Shown here: positions 1-12,056 of the stretch, piece after piece
Numbering within the stretch: position 1 is the first letter of the stretch
Layout: every line of letters starts with the position of its first letter
Assembly (NCBI GenBank): GCA_025403435.1
Contig: CM046348.1
Coordinates: forward strand, 22,193,899-22,257,898
Length of the DNA: 64,000 nt
Reading direction: 5' to 3'
From: Artocarpus heterophyllus
Lineage: Eukaryota; Streptophyta; Magnoliopsida; Rosales; Moraceae
The notes under the pieces: generated by a model
Database searches by the model: none
What the model was told of the DNA's origin: nothing
The model's input: the letters and a program-made list of their open reading frames with translations, nothing else
Translations under genes and position numbers: made by a program

Positions 1-120
1 CGATAGCAGTGGGAGACGACGGTAGTGGGAAGGCGATGATAGTGGGAGGCGAAGATGGCTTTGTGTGAGGCGAGGGTTTGGGTAGGTGGTGAAGCCGTAA
101 GTGTTTGAAATAAAATTGTC
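1..120. repeat. G-rich degenerate short repeat at window edge
   Basis: The first ~60 bases repeat variants of a 'gtgggag(g)cga' motif about every 20 bases, then run into a G-rich stretch. The sequence is truncated by the window edge. No reading frame is convincing. It resembles the GC-rich centre of plant DNA transposons, such as the one at 35600-36060, but there is too little to classify. Confidence 0.3.
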
Positions 121-194
121 TGAATGGCTAGGGTTTGAAATTAAGGGTTGGATATAATATGGCTTATATATTTTAGGATTTAAATTTTAAACAT

Positions 195-430
195 TTTTAT
201 TTTTGTTTAATTGTGCTATAAATGGGGCAGGTCGTGTCGAGTTGCATTGACACGTTTATGACCCATTTAATTAAACATGTTAAAGCGTGTTAAATGTGCT
301 AACATGAATTCAGCCTGTTTATTTTCATGTTATTTGTGTCAACCTATTTATGGACTAATTAATATATGTGCAGTCTAAACCTGTTTATCTTGTGTCATTT
401 TCATATCGTATCATCGTGTCATGTTTGAAA
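195..430. mobile_element. MITE-like remnant of a hAT-type 'cgtgtcgggtc' family
   Basis: The segment carries the spaced phrases 'gacacgtttatgacccattt', 'gtgtcaacctatttatg' and 'tatcgtatcatcgtgtcatg'. These resemble a widespread plant non-autonomous DNA-transposon family built on CGTGTC and GACACG words. The family assignment is from memory of its typical wording, not from a database. Ends and target-site duplication are not resolved, so the borders are approximate. Confidence 0.35.
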
Positions 431-851
431 GTATCAGCCCTATTAAGAATAGGTTTAACTTTTAAGGAGTGTGCTAGAATAGATTGGGCCACTGATTCGA
501 TAAGCATTGGTTCACCTGCTATTGAGAGAGTCTTCCCTTTCCAGCTAGAGAGTTTATTTACCTCTTTCTAGTCGAGAGATTTCTTCCTATTATTGAAAGC
601 TCCTATACCAAGGTACTCAGCCTCAAGGCTCATAACAAGCATTCTAGTTGTAGATGCAAGAGCACTCTGAGTCTGGTGGCTCAGATTCGTGCTGAAATGA
701 ATGTAAGACTGGTTACGGTTCAACAAATGCCCCGACTAGCAGCAGTAATGTTTATCATCGAAGACTGATTGCTTTCAAGCATAATTCTATTTCAAAGGTT
801 TATTTCTATCATAAACAATCAATTGTTTGTCATCATCAAAAAGGGGGAGAT
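431..851 (+). mobile_element. 3' internal end of a Sirevirus-like copia element, with polypurine tract
   Basis: This is the last part of the internal region upstream of the LTR that starts at 852. The polypurine tract aaaaagggggaga (838-850), preceded by 'tttgtcatcatc', is the typical wording at the 3' end of plant Sirevirus-type copia elements. No pol domain is left: the stretch is broken by stops in every frame. The 5' LTR and the coding region are missing or lie outside the window. Confidence 0.55.
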
Positions 852-1022
852 TGTTGGCTCCAAGGTTTCAAATGAAATATTTGTTTTTGTTTTAATGACA
901 ATAAACAATTTATTGCTTAATCACTAATAATTTATCTGGAGTATGTAGAGCAATTTAGAGGTATTATTTCTAGAATCTCGAGATTGTTGAAAGCATTATT
1001 GCTCGAAACTCACAAGTGATTA

Positions 1023-3320
1023 TGTGACACCCGTTATTCTCCTAACGGGTATTAAGGTAATTAAATTAATTTTTAGTGTATAAAAAAAAATTGCTTCATT
1101 TAAATTTATTTTATAATATTTATTTTTATCTATTTTTAAATTTTCTAAAATTCTCCTATATTTATTTAGTATGTTTACTAAAAAGCCTTAGAACTTCTAA
1201 TAAATCTCAAAAATGTCATATTGGCATTATGTGTGTTAAAGTCTTTAGATGAGACATAAGGATATCTTTTCCAACTACTCTTGACCCTCATTTTCTTTAT
1301 TTCCTCCGTGACATGCTTCAACATGTCTCCTCCATAATTGTTTCTATCACTTCTCTTCAAAGACTTCATCTTTTCTTCCTTTCTCTTCCACGGTTTCCAC
1401 ACTCTTCTTCTCATTTCTTTGCTGAAGCAAAATACTTAGAGAACTTCTTCAAGGCAGGCATAAAAATCAACCACCATCACCTCTATTTGAGCAAGAATTT
1501 CAGTCATACCGAAGTAAAGGAACTGTTTTGAAGCCATTTCAAGCTTCCAACTAACCATAATCCGAGGTTAGAATCTTATGAACAAATTTAGTCTTTCATT
1601 TATAAATTTTCTTTTATACTAAAGGATTATTCAAATTTGCGTTCTTAAACCTAAGTATATGTTTGTTGCTATTTTAGAGCATATGTATAAAGTCTAAGTG
1701 TATATGCCCTAGACAGAAAATTTATAGTGTAAACTTTGTAATACCTCTATGGGCAGTGGCTATTTCTTGAAATTCTGGGATTAAATTAAAATGAATTTTA
1801 TGAATTGGTTTGCATATTTGAAAAGTAGCATCCTAAGCTTTCTAACGAGCTATCATAAACCTAAATCGGAGTTGTATTTTATTTTCTAAGAAATTATTCA
1901 ATTTTTGGATTGGAAACTAGTAAACCTGCCAGTTTGTTATGGTATACCAGCTGCTAACCTGAACCAAGAACCCATCTTTGCTTACCACCTAATTCTTTAA
2001 TGTCTTGCAACCTTTCCAATATTATCCTAAGTGATTGATGAATCTTATTAGGGACTAAAACATATAGATTACTTGTTCACATTTTATATTGTGTTAAGAC
2101 AAAAATTGTTTACTGTGGTATTCAAAAGAGATTTACATAAAAGCTTTAATGGCATACTAGTAAGATAGGTTTACACATGATTTATTTATAAATGTAGTTG
2201 TATGTTGTGCTTTAGTTTTAATTGTCCTTATGCACGCCTTAGGATCAAGGGAGTATGGAGCTAACGTTAATTGATTCCAGGATTAAAAGATTGTTGATAA
2301 GCTTGAAAGGTAGCGATTCTATTACTCATCTTTTGTGAGATTTTTAGTAAATTAAATTTGTTTGTTTTATGTTGTAAAATATGTATATTGTATAGCAAGG
2401 AATATAATGATTTGACACATGTTATAAATTGAGAAGCATGGTTAGAAAATTTACTCTATAAATAAAAATTGAATACAAAGGAATAGTGAGATGTAAAAAG
2501 GGCGGCGGTTACGTCCTTGGGCACGAATACCCTAAAAGGTAAAATAGGGGGAAGGTGATGACGCTTCCTTGGGTTGAAAGTCCCAGAATACACTGTACAT
2601 GAATCGATTTGGTGAGGACTCGGGGCTTGATGTCCCCTCACCGGAACACCCTTGGAATGTTTATAGGGTGATCAAGTGCGCCCATTTGGGTTTCGATGAG
2701 TTGAGTGATACTCTATTTAACATGGATACCTAAGAACAATGATGATTGGTAATATTTGTATAAATGTGTAATTATGAAACTTGGTAATGATTAACTATGG
2801 TATCCATAAAATGTGATTATAATAAACCTCATAATCTGGAATATGATGTAACCTACTAACCATGCAGGTTTTAATGTGGTAATGATAAAAACCTAAAGGT
2901 GAGTAATGGTTTTCTCTACTGAGCATAGTGTCGCTCATTCCCTTATATTTTTATCTTTTCAGGATTCATTAAGTGTGAGGTAGCTACGAGAAAAATAGTT
3001 GAGGAAGTGATGTAGCTATATTACATTGGGACTGCTTCAATTGTTGAGAATGTTCTTCATGATAATGTAAGCATAAATTGTTACTTTCTGTGACTGTATT
3101 ACAATGCGTTGAGGGTTAAAATGATGACGACGACAGTTTATAATATTAAATTTAAGGTGCTACATTAATCTGTGGATTATTTGTCGATTATATTTTTATT
3201 TTTGATATTGAGAGTTTTTATTTAAGCCCCGGGCAACTTTATTTTTAAGGTTTTACTTTTATTTTTTTATTTTTATTTTATCTAATTAAAAACTGTTAAC
3301 CCCCATATAGGGGCGTTACA
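1023..3320 (+). mobile_element. Solo LTR, Ty3/gypsy-type, inserted in the Sirevirus LTR
   Basis: The element starts TGTGACACCC and ends GGGGCGTTACA, so the TG...CA ends are inverted repeats. It is flanked by a perfect 5-bp duplication, gatta, at 1018-1022 and 3321-3325. At 2298 bp it has no coding region and no second LTR, as expected for a solo LTR left by LTR-LTR recombination. The TGTGACACCC/GGCGTTACA ends and the block 'tactgagcatagtgtcgctc' near 2918 resemble chromovirus (Tekay/Del-like) LTRs. That lineage call is inference; the boundaries are secure. Confidence 0.75.
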
Positions 3321-3683
3321 GATTAAATGCAAGGATGAATTAATACCGAGACTTGAAGAATGGGTTGAATCAAATCTCAAAAAAAAAAAAAAAAAGCAAG
3401 CCAAGGATTGGACTCAAAAAGACTTGAAGATTACAAGTTATTTTTTGCTTTAAGTCTTAATGTAAGTGAGTAAAATTTCTTAAATTATATATAGTAAATG
3501 CAAGCTCAATCCACACACACACATGCATTCATAAATGTTTTAATCTTTGCAAATGTGCTCTCAAAGTATTTAAATTGTTTTATTATTAGGAATATGTTTC
3601 AAAAGTGTAAACAATTACTTAAACAGATTTCTATAAAAACACATTTTTTGAAACACTTTCTAAAGTGGTTTTGGGCTACATAG

Positions 3684-3929
3684 ATCGGCCTGCCAATAGC
3701 CTAGGATTGGCCTGCCGAATGCCCTACTTCGGCTTGCCGATCTAGTGGCTTTTAAGCCCTCTTTTGCAAAGGTTTTGATGGCCTACCGAACTCCAAGTTT
3801 GGTCTGTCGATGGTTGAAGTTCCGTCTGCCAAATTGCCACATCGGCTTGCCGATCAGATGACCGTTTGGAATCCTATTTTAAAGTTTTCAAACTCCAGCC
3901 TACCGAACCTAATTTCTGGCCTACGAAAC
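3684..3929 (+). repeat. Cluster of degenerate GGCCTGCCGA words in the Sirevirus LTR
   Basis: About nine variants of (t)cGGCCTGCCGA(a/t) occur in 245 bases, for example at 3684, 3707, 3730, 3780 and 3842. Several are flanked by 'gat' or 'aac'. They stand out because they are GC-rich in AT-rich surroundings. The same word recurs in the LTR and leader of the E2 copia family. Confidence 0.7.
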
Positions 3930-4741
3930 TATCTATAATGCCTAGTTTTTTAACTGTTAGAAGTCAATTGCAATAGCTATTTTGACCAAAAATTGATATT
4001 TTAAACTATATCTAAGCACTTAGAAACTATCTATATCCATTCATTCATTGTGCTCCATATAGAGAACAAGGAGAACAAATTGCTAAATGTTCTAACATTG
4101 TTTTAATCTTTTCACACTCTTATACACACTCTTTGAGCCTATATTGTCTATATTCATTCTTGAGAGTTGCTCACACCCCCCACATAAACCTTATATTGTA
4201 TTCATCTACATTTGGAGAGTTTATCTTAAGAGTAAGCCAGAAATTGTAAATCACATCCTTTGAGTGATAAGTTACCAAGTCTTAGAAGTTGGGGGAATTA
4301 TTGGTTTGCTAATCTCTGTAAAATTGGCAGGTTTGTTTGGTTTGCCAATCTCCATGAAAGTTGGTGGTTTGTGGTTAGTCAGTCTTTGTATAAACTTGAT
4401 GGTTGTAAGAAAGTGTGGTGACCCTTGGGTAGAAAAACTCACCGGATTGTACAAGGAGTGATTGTGCCGAAAAAACGGTTATGATAGTGGAAGAGACCGA
4501 GTTGAAGATTTTGCTCAATGACAGGGGACGTAAGCATATTACCGAACCATTATAAATCGTGTTTGCGTTTCTCTATCCCTATCTCTTTACATTAACGCAT
4601 TTATATTTGGTTTAAGTTTATTATATTATCATTTGTGTGTTTCATTCACTTGTGCATTTAATCTAGAAAATTCCAATAATTATGAAAAAGTCTTTAAAAC
4701 CCAATTCACCCCCCTCTTGGGTAGCTATTCTTGGGCTAACA

Positions 4742-5841
4742 CTTTTATGATTAGAGACTTAATTACCATACTTACTAAAGTTTAGGGACTCGAATATTGC
4801 TACAAGAAAAGTTTAAGAAACACATTACAAAAAGCCTAAAGTTAGGGAATAAATGGGTCAAAAACTGTAAAAAAAAACCTTGATATGGGAAAAGACTACT
4901 ATAATCTCTGAAAATATAAAAAGCAAGAAGTTGAAACAGTGCTTTTTTTTTTTTTTTCGATTTATTACCAATAACAAACTGTAATAAATTGCAAAAAATG
5001 CTTCTTTCTCTCTAGTCTTTTGCACTTTCTTTTATACAATGTAATGAACATGGCAAATTGGTAGTAAACGTTCAAAGAATGGTATGCAAGTAAGATCTCA
5101 TTATTTAGGGGAGTGGGAGAACACAAACATAGAAAATAAGAAAAAGAATAATAAAGAGACTGACATTCGAATCTCTCAAATAGATAAGAAAAAAAGAGAC
5201 GTAACGATCCCTAAATTTATCTCCATAAAATCCTTGACAAAATAAAATTGGTCAAGCTAAATTTAATTCCATAAAATCCTTGACAAATAAAATTTGTTGT
5301 TTTTCACATAGTATTAAAAAAAAGTTAAAAAAATAATATCATTTTTTAGGGGAATAACATTTGTTTTGTGTGTGCGTGCGTGTGTGTGTGTGTGTTTAGG
5401 TCCTTTGGTTATGTTTTTCGATAAAACTAAATAATCAAAATTTGTTTAATTTATAAAATATTTTTTTATTTGTGCTATAAAAAATAATATTATTGTTAAA
5501 TTGTCATTAGCCAGAATTACCATGTAATTAATCCAATGGCATGGCAGACCAATTCTAACCAATAACTATAGTTTCTCCTGATCCACATTTGCTCTATCAT
5601 CATCATCATCATCATCGTTCTTATTATTTTTAGAAACTCATCTGCCATATCATTGACTTTATATCTACATTTTATACTATTGATTTTCTTTCATCTCTTT
5701 CCATGCTCTTTCCCTTGTATTACCAATCTCCTTCCCATCACCGAAGTGATACAACAATCTTCACTTATACTATATATATCTACACAAAATGCACATACAT
5801 GTACACGATATATTAGCCGCGTTCTTGTCTAGAGACGTTAA
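4742..5841. other. AT-rich DNA without a recognisable gene; (TG)n and (ATC)n microsatellites
   Basis: No reading frame or element end could be supported here. The stretch contains a TG/CG dinucleotide run at 5366-5395 and an ATC run at 5597-5616, plus poly(T)/poly(A) tracts. If the open frame at 5842-6079 is a host exon, this may be its upstream intron or flank. Confidence 0.5.
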
Positions 5842-6079
5842 TTTGCCATTGTTCTTGAGGCCACTGCAGAGGAGGACTTGGGAGATGTTCCTCCACAGAT
5901 AATTAAGAAAAGAAAGTTTCTTTTCACTACTATCACACAAATTCTACTGCTTGAAAGAAAACTTTCATCCTTTTTCAAATGGATAGCATTGCCCCTTCGA
6001 CTTGTCTTTACCTTTGCATTACTTTTGCTGATGAAGGATAATGTTATGTCACCGGTCATTTCTGATCATTCTGATCATT
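5842..6079 (+). CDS. Candidate exon of an unidentified membrane-protein gene
   Basis: An open frame runs from just after a TAA (5839-5841) to a good splice-donor match, CATT|gtaagt, at 6080. A possible acceptor, ctgcag, ends at 5869. The translation has balanced composition: an acidic start (AEEDLGDVPPQ), a basic patch (IIKKRKF) and a hydrophobic segment (LPLRLVFTFALLLLM) that could span a membrane. There is no upstream in-frame ATG, so it would be an internal exon. It ends in phase 1, which matches the exon that could start at 17373; the 11-kb gap would be an intron filled with transposons. I do not recognise the family, and a chance open frame is possible. Confidence 0.35.
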
Positions 6080-7030
6080 GTAAGTAGTTTTTGTTTGTTT
6101 GTTTGTTTTTTTTGTGTTGTTCTTGTCTTTTTTGTTTTTTATTTTATTTTATTTTTTATTTTCTAACTTGTGTTTTCATATCATCAACTCGTTGTCATAT
6201 TATCAACTCTTAATTTTCACAAATGTTTAAGCTTTTTTTTTAAAAAAATTTTAGTCATTTAAAATTTGATGCTTTGATTGCGTTGATACTTCATAAAGGT
6301 TAATTTGGTTCTTGCACTTGAGAAGTATTGGTATTAGAATTTGGACTTTTTCCTTAAACTTTCCAGAAAGTCCAATTTATGTTTTAGCTTTTAGCTATTC
6401 ATTGGTGTTGGAAATATCATCGCTCGGCATAATCTGTTATAATGTTTTGGCTCATAATTTGTCTCGATGGAGTTCTTGCGCGTGGCGAGCAGGTGAATTT
6501 GTCAACTACTTATGCTTCAATTTCCCATTATATTTAAATTTTACAAGTATTATTAAGATAGATTAAAGTCCACTTTTTTTTTTTTTGAAAGGATTAAAGT
6601 CTACTTTAAGTATATCTTCTAGTTTTGCGAAATCAAGAAACTGTCATTTAGAGAAAAAAATGAATTGACTCTAGTAAATCTTAGATTAATTTTTGATAAG
6701 TTACTGGTTGAGCCTGGTAAATTATTAATTAATTACTCATTATTTTACCAACGCACATGTACATATAATGTATTGACTTCAAATACTTGTCCCTTCCAAA
6801 AAAGAAATCAAATACTTGTTGACTCTTAACTTTTGGGAACAAAGTATGCTTTAGAAAAAGTCATTTTTGCATATATCCTTTTATTCTTATGGTCAAGTAT
6901 TTTAACGTGTGGTTATTCGTATTTTTCTAACGCGTCAGTTAAATTAAATTTTTTGAATCGAATTAACAATGTAATAAGTATTAGTTTATTCATAATTTTT
7001 CTTATTTATTATTACTTCATTTTTTCTGGA
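6080..7030. other. AT-rich, probably intronic DNA; nothing recognised
   Basis: The stretch begins with the putative splice donor, followed by T-rich sequence. It has short homopolymer tracts (poly T near 6235 and 6570) and no supported coding frame or transposon boundary. Confidence 0.4.
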
Positions 7031-7869
7031 TTAATTACAAAAATTGTCCATGAATTATAGTGCTTGTAACACTTTACCCTGAATTTTAAAACGTAACATT
7101 TGTTCTTTCTGAGATACGAAACTTTAACAAAAATGGTCATTCTGTTAGAAATTTAACATAAAATTGACAAATATTTTAAAATTAGTAGTATTTTGTTAAT
7201 CCTGACCGTAAAAATTAAAACTATTAAAAAAATAGTCATTATTGATAATTAAAACTATTATACCATTTAAATCCTTCTTTTTTTTTTGATATATCATTTT
7301 TTTTCAAAATTTTATTAATTTTTTTCACACCTAAAACATATTTTAAAATTTTAAAAGTTATATATACTACTGAAATGAAAAAGAATATAACATAAATATA
7401 TTTAACATAACAAAAAAATATAACCCCAATTTTTAAAAAAGAAAAAAAATTTGATACTATTACTAAATTTCTTTGATTCTTTTGTATTTTTCATTAGTAT
7501 TTATATCTTTCAAAATTTCAAAATACTTTTTGGGTGTGAAAAAATTAATAAAAGTTTTTTTAAAAAAATTTGATATATCGAAAAAAGAGGGATCTCAATG
7601 GCATTATATTTTTAATTGATTTTTGTTTTTGTTTTTAATTATCAATAAAGACTATCATTATTATAGTTTTATTTTTTGTTTTTTTTATAAGTAAGATTAT
7701 CAAAATAACTCTAATTTTAAAATTATTTGGCAATTTACCATCAAAATTTTAACGGAAGGCTCAATTTTGTTAACTATTTGTACTTTATGAGAACAAATAT
7801 TATGTTTTAAAATCCAAAGGACAATGTATTACAAGGTTAATAGTTCAGGGGGAATTTTTATAATTAATT
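7031..7869. mobile_element. Long inverted-repeat (foldback) element, arms about 410 bp
   Basis: The left arm starts 'ttaattacaaaaattgtcc' and the right arm, read on the minus strand, starts 'taattaattataaaaattcc'. The two then stay alignable with mismatches and small gaps through matching landmarks: 'ttttaaaac(a/g)taa', 'attttaaaatta', 'attgataattaaaa', 'gatatatca' and 'cacacc(t/c)aaaa'. Only about 40 bases lie between the arms near 7440. No transposase is present. The 'attacaaaaa...gtccctgaa' opening resembles long-TIR, Mutator-like foldback families in plants, but no clean target duplication was found. Transcripts would fold into a long hairpin. Confidence 0.65.
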
Positions 7870-8417
7870 ATTTTTTAATTGATTTATGCATCTATTTTTT
7901 GTCCTTTTTTGTCTTTGACAATATAAACCCAATTAGTAGGATAATGTAAATTTTGTTTGTTTGGGTTTTAAAATTAATATACTGAGTACAAACAAAAAAA
8001 TTGATAACAAGCAGGCATAGTTAAAAAGCAAAAAATTAAGAATGTAAATAAAACTTTTTTATAAAATTTGAAATTAGAGAATTGTAAAGGAAAAATAATA
8101 ATTTAATGGAAAAACAATTGAATGGAGTTAATAGAGTTACTTAGGGTCGATTGGTCGAAGAGCAAAACCAAACTGGTTCCGTCCTCCCTAAAGTAAGTTG
8201 CTTCAAACCAATTCAACGACAGATTTCACATACCTCTCTAACGTTCAAGTTTAAAATTCAAACAACCAACCTAAAAAAGTAAAACCACAACTTTGTGACC
8301 CTCGTTTACATGGCTATTACTTAAACTTCTTAATTATTGAAGTATGCAGAATAATTCTTTTTTTAAAAAAACGTTTCTTAACATTCATTACTTAAAAATA
8401 TATATTTTAAACCATTA

Positions 8418-8549
8418 CTTAAATTAAAACCAATCCTTTTAAAACGTTGTTAAGTTTACCGATTAAAATTAACTATTTTAATGCTTAAATTAAAACCAAT
8501 CCTTTTAAAATGTTGTTAAGTTTACCAATAAAAGTTGATTAACTATTAT
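8418..8549. repeat. Tandem duplication, 66-bp period, two copies
   Basis: The block 'cttaaattaaaaccaatcc' begins at 8418 and again at 8484. Each is followed by 'ttttaaaa(c/t)gttgttaag' and 'tttacc(g/a)'. The copies differ at a few positions. Confidence 0.75.
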
Positions 8550-8579
8550 AAAATAGTTTGTACATCGTATATTATATAC

Positions 8580-9530
8580 TTATCTTGAAATTCATGCAAA
8601 CTAAGGTCGTAAAGGTATAACCTCGACCGATAATACGCTTGATGTGTTTCTAGTCGTATACAAACAAATAAATTGGCTTAAATACCAAAAACATGATGTA
8701 GAAATAACTTGCGTAAGCGTAATCTATTCTTATCTCTACCATTTGTCCTGCTGCTCAACATGGTTTATCAAATAATTGCTTACAGGCTTGCTTACAGGCT
8801 TCTTAACTATAACATGAACATTCTGAATGAGCTTTTGGTTAGCAAGTAGGAATGTTCTCTCACAAAAACATCATAAAAAAACATTTCATAAAACATACAT
8901 GAGCTAGTTGGTTTGATTATGAACTAGTTATGCTTATTCACGAGAGTTTGATCTTACATAAGGGCTTGAGTGCTCATACCTTTTGCACACGATCCTCGGA
9001 GAAGTTAAGGTTTGTGAGGTCCCCAACAACAAGAGTTCTTTAATCCTCTTGTAGATCGAGAGGTTGATACGACACTCTTAACTTATCTTACTTATTTGTT
9101 TTATTAATCCTATTGTGTGTATGTAGTATGACATAGAACTTACATAACATAACATAACATCAAACATAAACATACTCAATTTGAGGTGAGTATGCAGTAT
9201 GACATAATATTACATAACATCACATATGACATATAACATAAACATGGCACAACATAATATAAATGCATAAGTCATGCATTTTATACTTGGCATAAAACAT
9301 GAAAAGCATTTTATTGGAAAACAATAATTTTTATACCATAGATGAAGTTCCTATTTATCTGGTTTCAAAATACTTTTATCCTTGATCACCGTAGGTCAAA
9401 TCACAATATCTAACTGTATGTAAGGTGCCCAATACTAGTGTAAGCTTAACTTGTATTATGCTTATTAAATGATCATGTCATAAAAGGAATTAAATCCCTC
9501 TTGAAAATAACTTACCTTAATCAAAGAAAA
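8580..9530 (-). mobile_element. Ty3/gypsy-type LTR fragment, minus orientation
   Basis: On the minus strand this region has two blocks in the same order as the LTR copies ending at 30265 and 31414. One is 'gttgttggggacctcac' followed by 'aaaccttaacttctccg' (near 9005-9045); the other is 'cctacttgctaaccaaaagc' followed by 'tcatt' (near 8830-8855). Exact ends could not be fixed. It is unlike the copia LTRs elsewhere in the window. Confidence 0.45.
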
Positions 9531-9698
9531 AATTAGTCGTTTACATTAGAAAGGATTAAATAATTTGACCCCCTTAACTTAAAAATTTGTTGAATCTCTT
9601 ATCTTGAGATTAATTAATTTTCTTCAATTGCCCTTAATTGCTCGTACTTGCTTTGATAATTAATTAGTTAGTTTCATAATTAATAAACAATACGCTTA

Positions 9699-9817
9699 GG
9701 GCATGTTTGGTATACCGTATTGTATTGTCTTATATTACATTGATTGCATTGTATTATATACAAAAAATACAATACAATACAATATAATATAATATAATAC
9801 AATATGCCAAACATGCC
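9699..9817. mobile_element. Small palindromic MITE, about 119 bp
   Basis: The ends are inverted repeats: gggcatgtttggtat at the left and atatgccaaacatgcc at the right. The core is a repeating caata/tattg sequence that also folds on itself. This is the structure of a short hAT- or Tourist-type MITE. No perfect target duplication is visible. Confidence 0.65.
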
Positions 9818-9888
9818 ATTACTACTTAGTGACGTGATTCATATCAAATTTCCATCAACTTACAACTAGAAGTGGCCCGCTTGAGTAT

Positions 9889-10088
9889 GAATAGTGAAAT
9901 TGGGCCTAAATGCCCATCCTTAAGTCCTTTAATAATCAACTAGTCAGTATTCATATCATTATGCCTAACATCAGTAGTCAGTGTTCATATCATTATGCCT
10001 AACAAGAATAGTGACATTGGGCCTAAATACCCATCCTTAAGACCTTTAATAATTAACTAGTCAGTATTTATATCATTATGCCTAACAT
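9889..10088. repeat. Tandem duplication with a short third partial copy
   Basis: The block 'tgggcctaaatgcccatcc' ... 'tcattatgcctaaca' occurs at about 9900-9972 and again at about 10017-10087. A 28-base partial copy, 'agtcagtgttcatatcatta' onward, lies between them. The pattern suggests unequal exchange or replication slippage. Confidence 0.75.
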
Positions 10089-11974
10089 GACCCACTTGGC
10101 ACTTGGTTCTAAGAAGGTGCGAAGTTGTTTTTAACATCGTATCTTGAAGGATGTTTTATTTCTAGTAGTCATGAATACAATGAGGTGGTCAGGCCCATAA
10201 ACAGGTATTCAAATGTTGTGGTCCAAACTATTTTTTGTAAATATCATTTGAAAAAGGGTACTCTTTTACCCTGAAGGTTAATTCTAAAGAGTTATACGTG
10301 TTTTGATAATTTTACTCTTTTCTTGAAATTTTGTGTCAAAAATCGTCTTAAAATGGAAGTCAAATCTGGAAAAATTTTCAACTACACTCTTGCATAGTTT
10401 TTCAACTTCTAATACTTCTCTTTTTATATGTGATTCTACCGTTAGACAGGACGTTACAGTCGAAATCAAATTTTAGTAGCGCTTTACGGTAGTTTTGGAA
10501 ATCAATGTGTAACTATATGTTAGAGGAAAATTTGTTCAAAATTTTCTTCATAAAAGATCCTCGTTTTGAGGAGGTCTAAAAATTTTGAATTTAATTTTTT
10601 TTTTTGCCCTTAACATATGTGTATTGAGGGATTTTCGTAATTGAACAGTATTAAAGTTTTATAAATTTGCTTTAAACTACAAAATAGGGACGGAATCATA
10701 AAAAGTTTTTAATAAAATTTCTTTGCTTCAATGATATCTAAAACTTTCATGTTTTGTTGTAAAAACGCTCTAGACTCTAAGGTGCATGTTTTCCTTAAAA
10801 AACAAACTACACTGTGTTGAAGCAATTTTAAAACAAAAACTAAACAGTTTTAGAAAAAAACGCCCTAGACTATCTTAGAATCTGAATTTCAAAACCTCTA
10901 TTTCATAAAAAGTTATCCGTAACATCGAGATCTATAACTTTTATGTTTATCCCAACATAAAATTCTGCTTCTAAGAGGCTAGTTATGCATAAACAATGAT
11001 TGCCTATTTTTTTAGACTACAAACTATATAATTTAGACTATTAATTTTAGAATCGTATCAATTCCGAATATAAACTCTATATATACTCAATGTCAAGATT
11101 TGGTTACAATAGTCACGGATCACATGTAAACTTAAACGCTTAATTATTATAACGAAAACAATAAGAGAATCATCATCAATATATGAATTTGTATTATTAT
11201 TCACTTAATCAAAAATGTTTTAGTTATAAATAAAATATTTATTGCTTAGAGTACCGATCTTAACATTATCTACTTATTGTTGTTTACTGTCAACTCCTTT
11301 ATCTTGTGGCTCACGAAATTCCTACACATGTTCAACATTCTCACACCTCAAAACTGGGGTTACTGACGTGAGGACTTACTTAAGGCAATGAATTAAATTT
11401 TGGCTTAAAAAAACACCCATTATGTAATTTAGATGTTTAGAGAAATTCTAGAATTGCCAATTGTATAAAAAAGAAAACTACCCTTTTACCAAAAGTAAGC
11501 TAGTCTACTCGTTTTAGGTTTTGAAATTTATTTACCAGATTGTTAAAGTACTCAGAATATTATAGAACACAAATATATCCTCAAAATATTGAAATAACAT
11601 CAATTTAAATTACTGTATTGGTACCATCTAGGTCCCACTGAACCACACAACCATGCAAATTTAATTAATGACAGAAAAGTATAATCAAACGTCGAAACTA
11701 CAGTCCAACAAAAATATGCAAAAGTGTACGAAAATAAATAATTATTACTGCCTTGAGCCAAAAATACAACTAATTATAAATAGTGGAAACTATAGTTCAC
11801 AAACACCCTAAGCTACACTGGATCTCACGCTACACTGCATCATTCCTAACAAATCATAAAATTATGCGATATGTTTTAAAATAAACCAAAAACATTATTC
11901 TGGTCATTTAACAATTTTAAAATGGTTATCAAAATGAAAGAAATTGAATAGGGCTAATAATAGCAAAAACAACG
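10089..11974. other. AT-rich DNA, nothing firmly recognised
   Basis: No coding frame or paired element ends could be supported. Some wording near 9840-10200 and 11040-11350 is reminiscent of decayed LTR sequence, but no boundary was found. Confidence 0.4.
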
Positions 11975-12056
11975 AAACATTTACAATTTTCTGGCATACC
12001 GATCCACGGGACCAGAAACATTTACAATTTTTTGGCATACCGATCCACGGGACCAG
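11975..12056. repeat. Perfect-period 41-bp tandem duplication
   Basis: The unit 'aaacatttacaattttctgg' plus 'cataccgatccacgggaccag' is present at 11975-12015 and 12016-12056. The only difference seen is C/T in 'ttttctgg/ttttttgg'. Such a clean copy suggests a recent slippage or exchange event. Confidence 0.85.

Larger units (their letters stand above)
852..4741 (+). mobile_element. 3' LTR of Sirevirus-like copia element, split by a nested solo LTR
   Basis: The LTR begins TGTTGGCTCC directly after the polypurine tract and ends ...GGGCTAACA at 4741. Just before the end comes 'caattcacccccctcttggg', a phrase typical of the 3' end of plant Sirevirus-type LTRs. Removing the insertion at 1023-3320 and one copy of its target duplication leaves about 1.59 kb, a normal length for this group. 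The 3325-4741 part holds a cluster of GGCCTGCCGA-like words (listed separately). A second LTR copy was not found, so neither a TSD nor an age can be given. Confidence 0.7.

Noticed and set aside
6312..6566. 84-residue open frame downstream of the candidate exon
   Set aside because: No ATG context, motif or splice signals; composition typical of intron.
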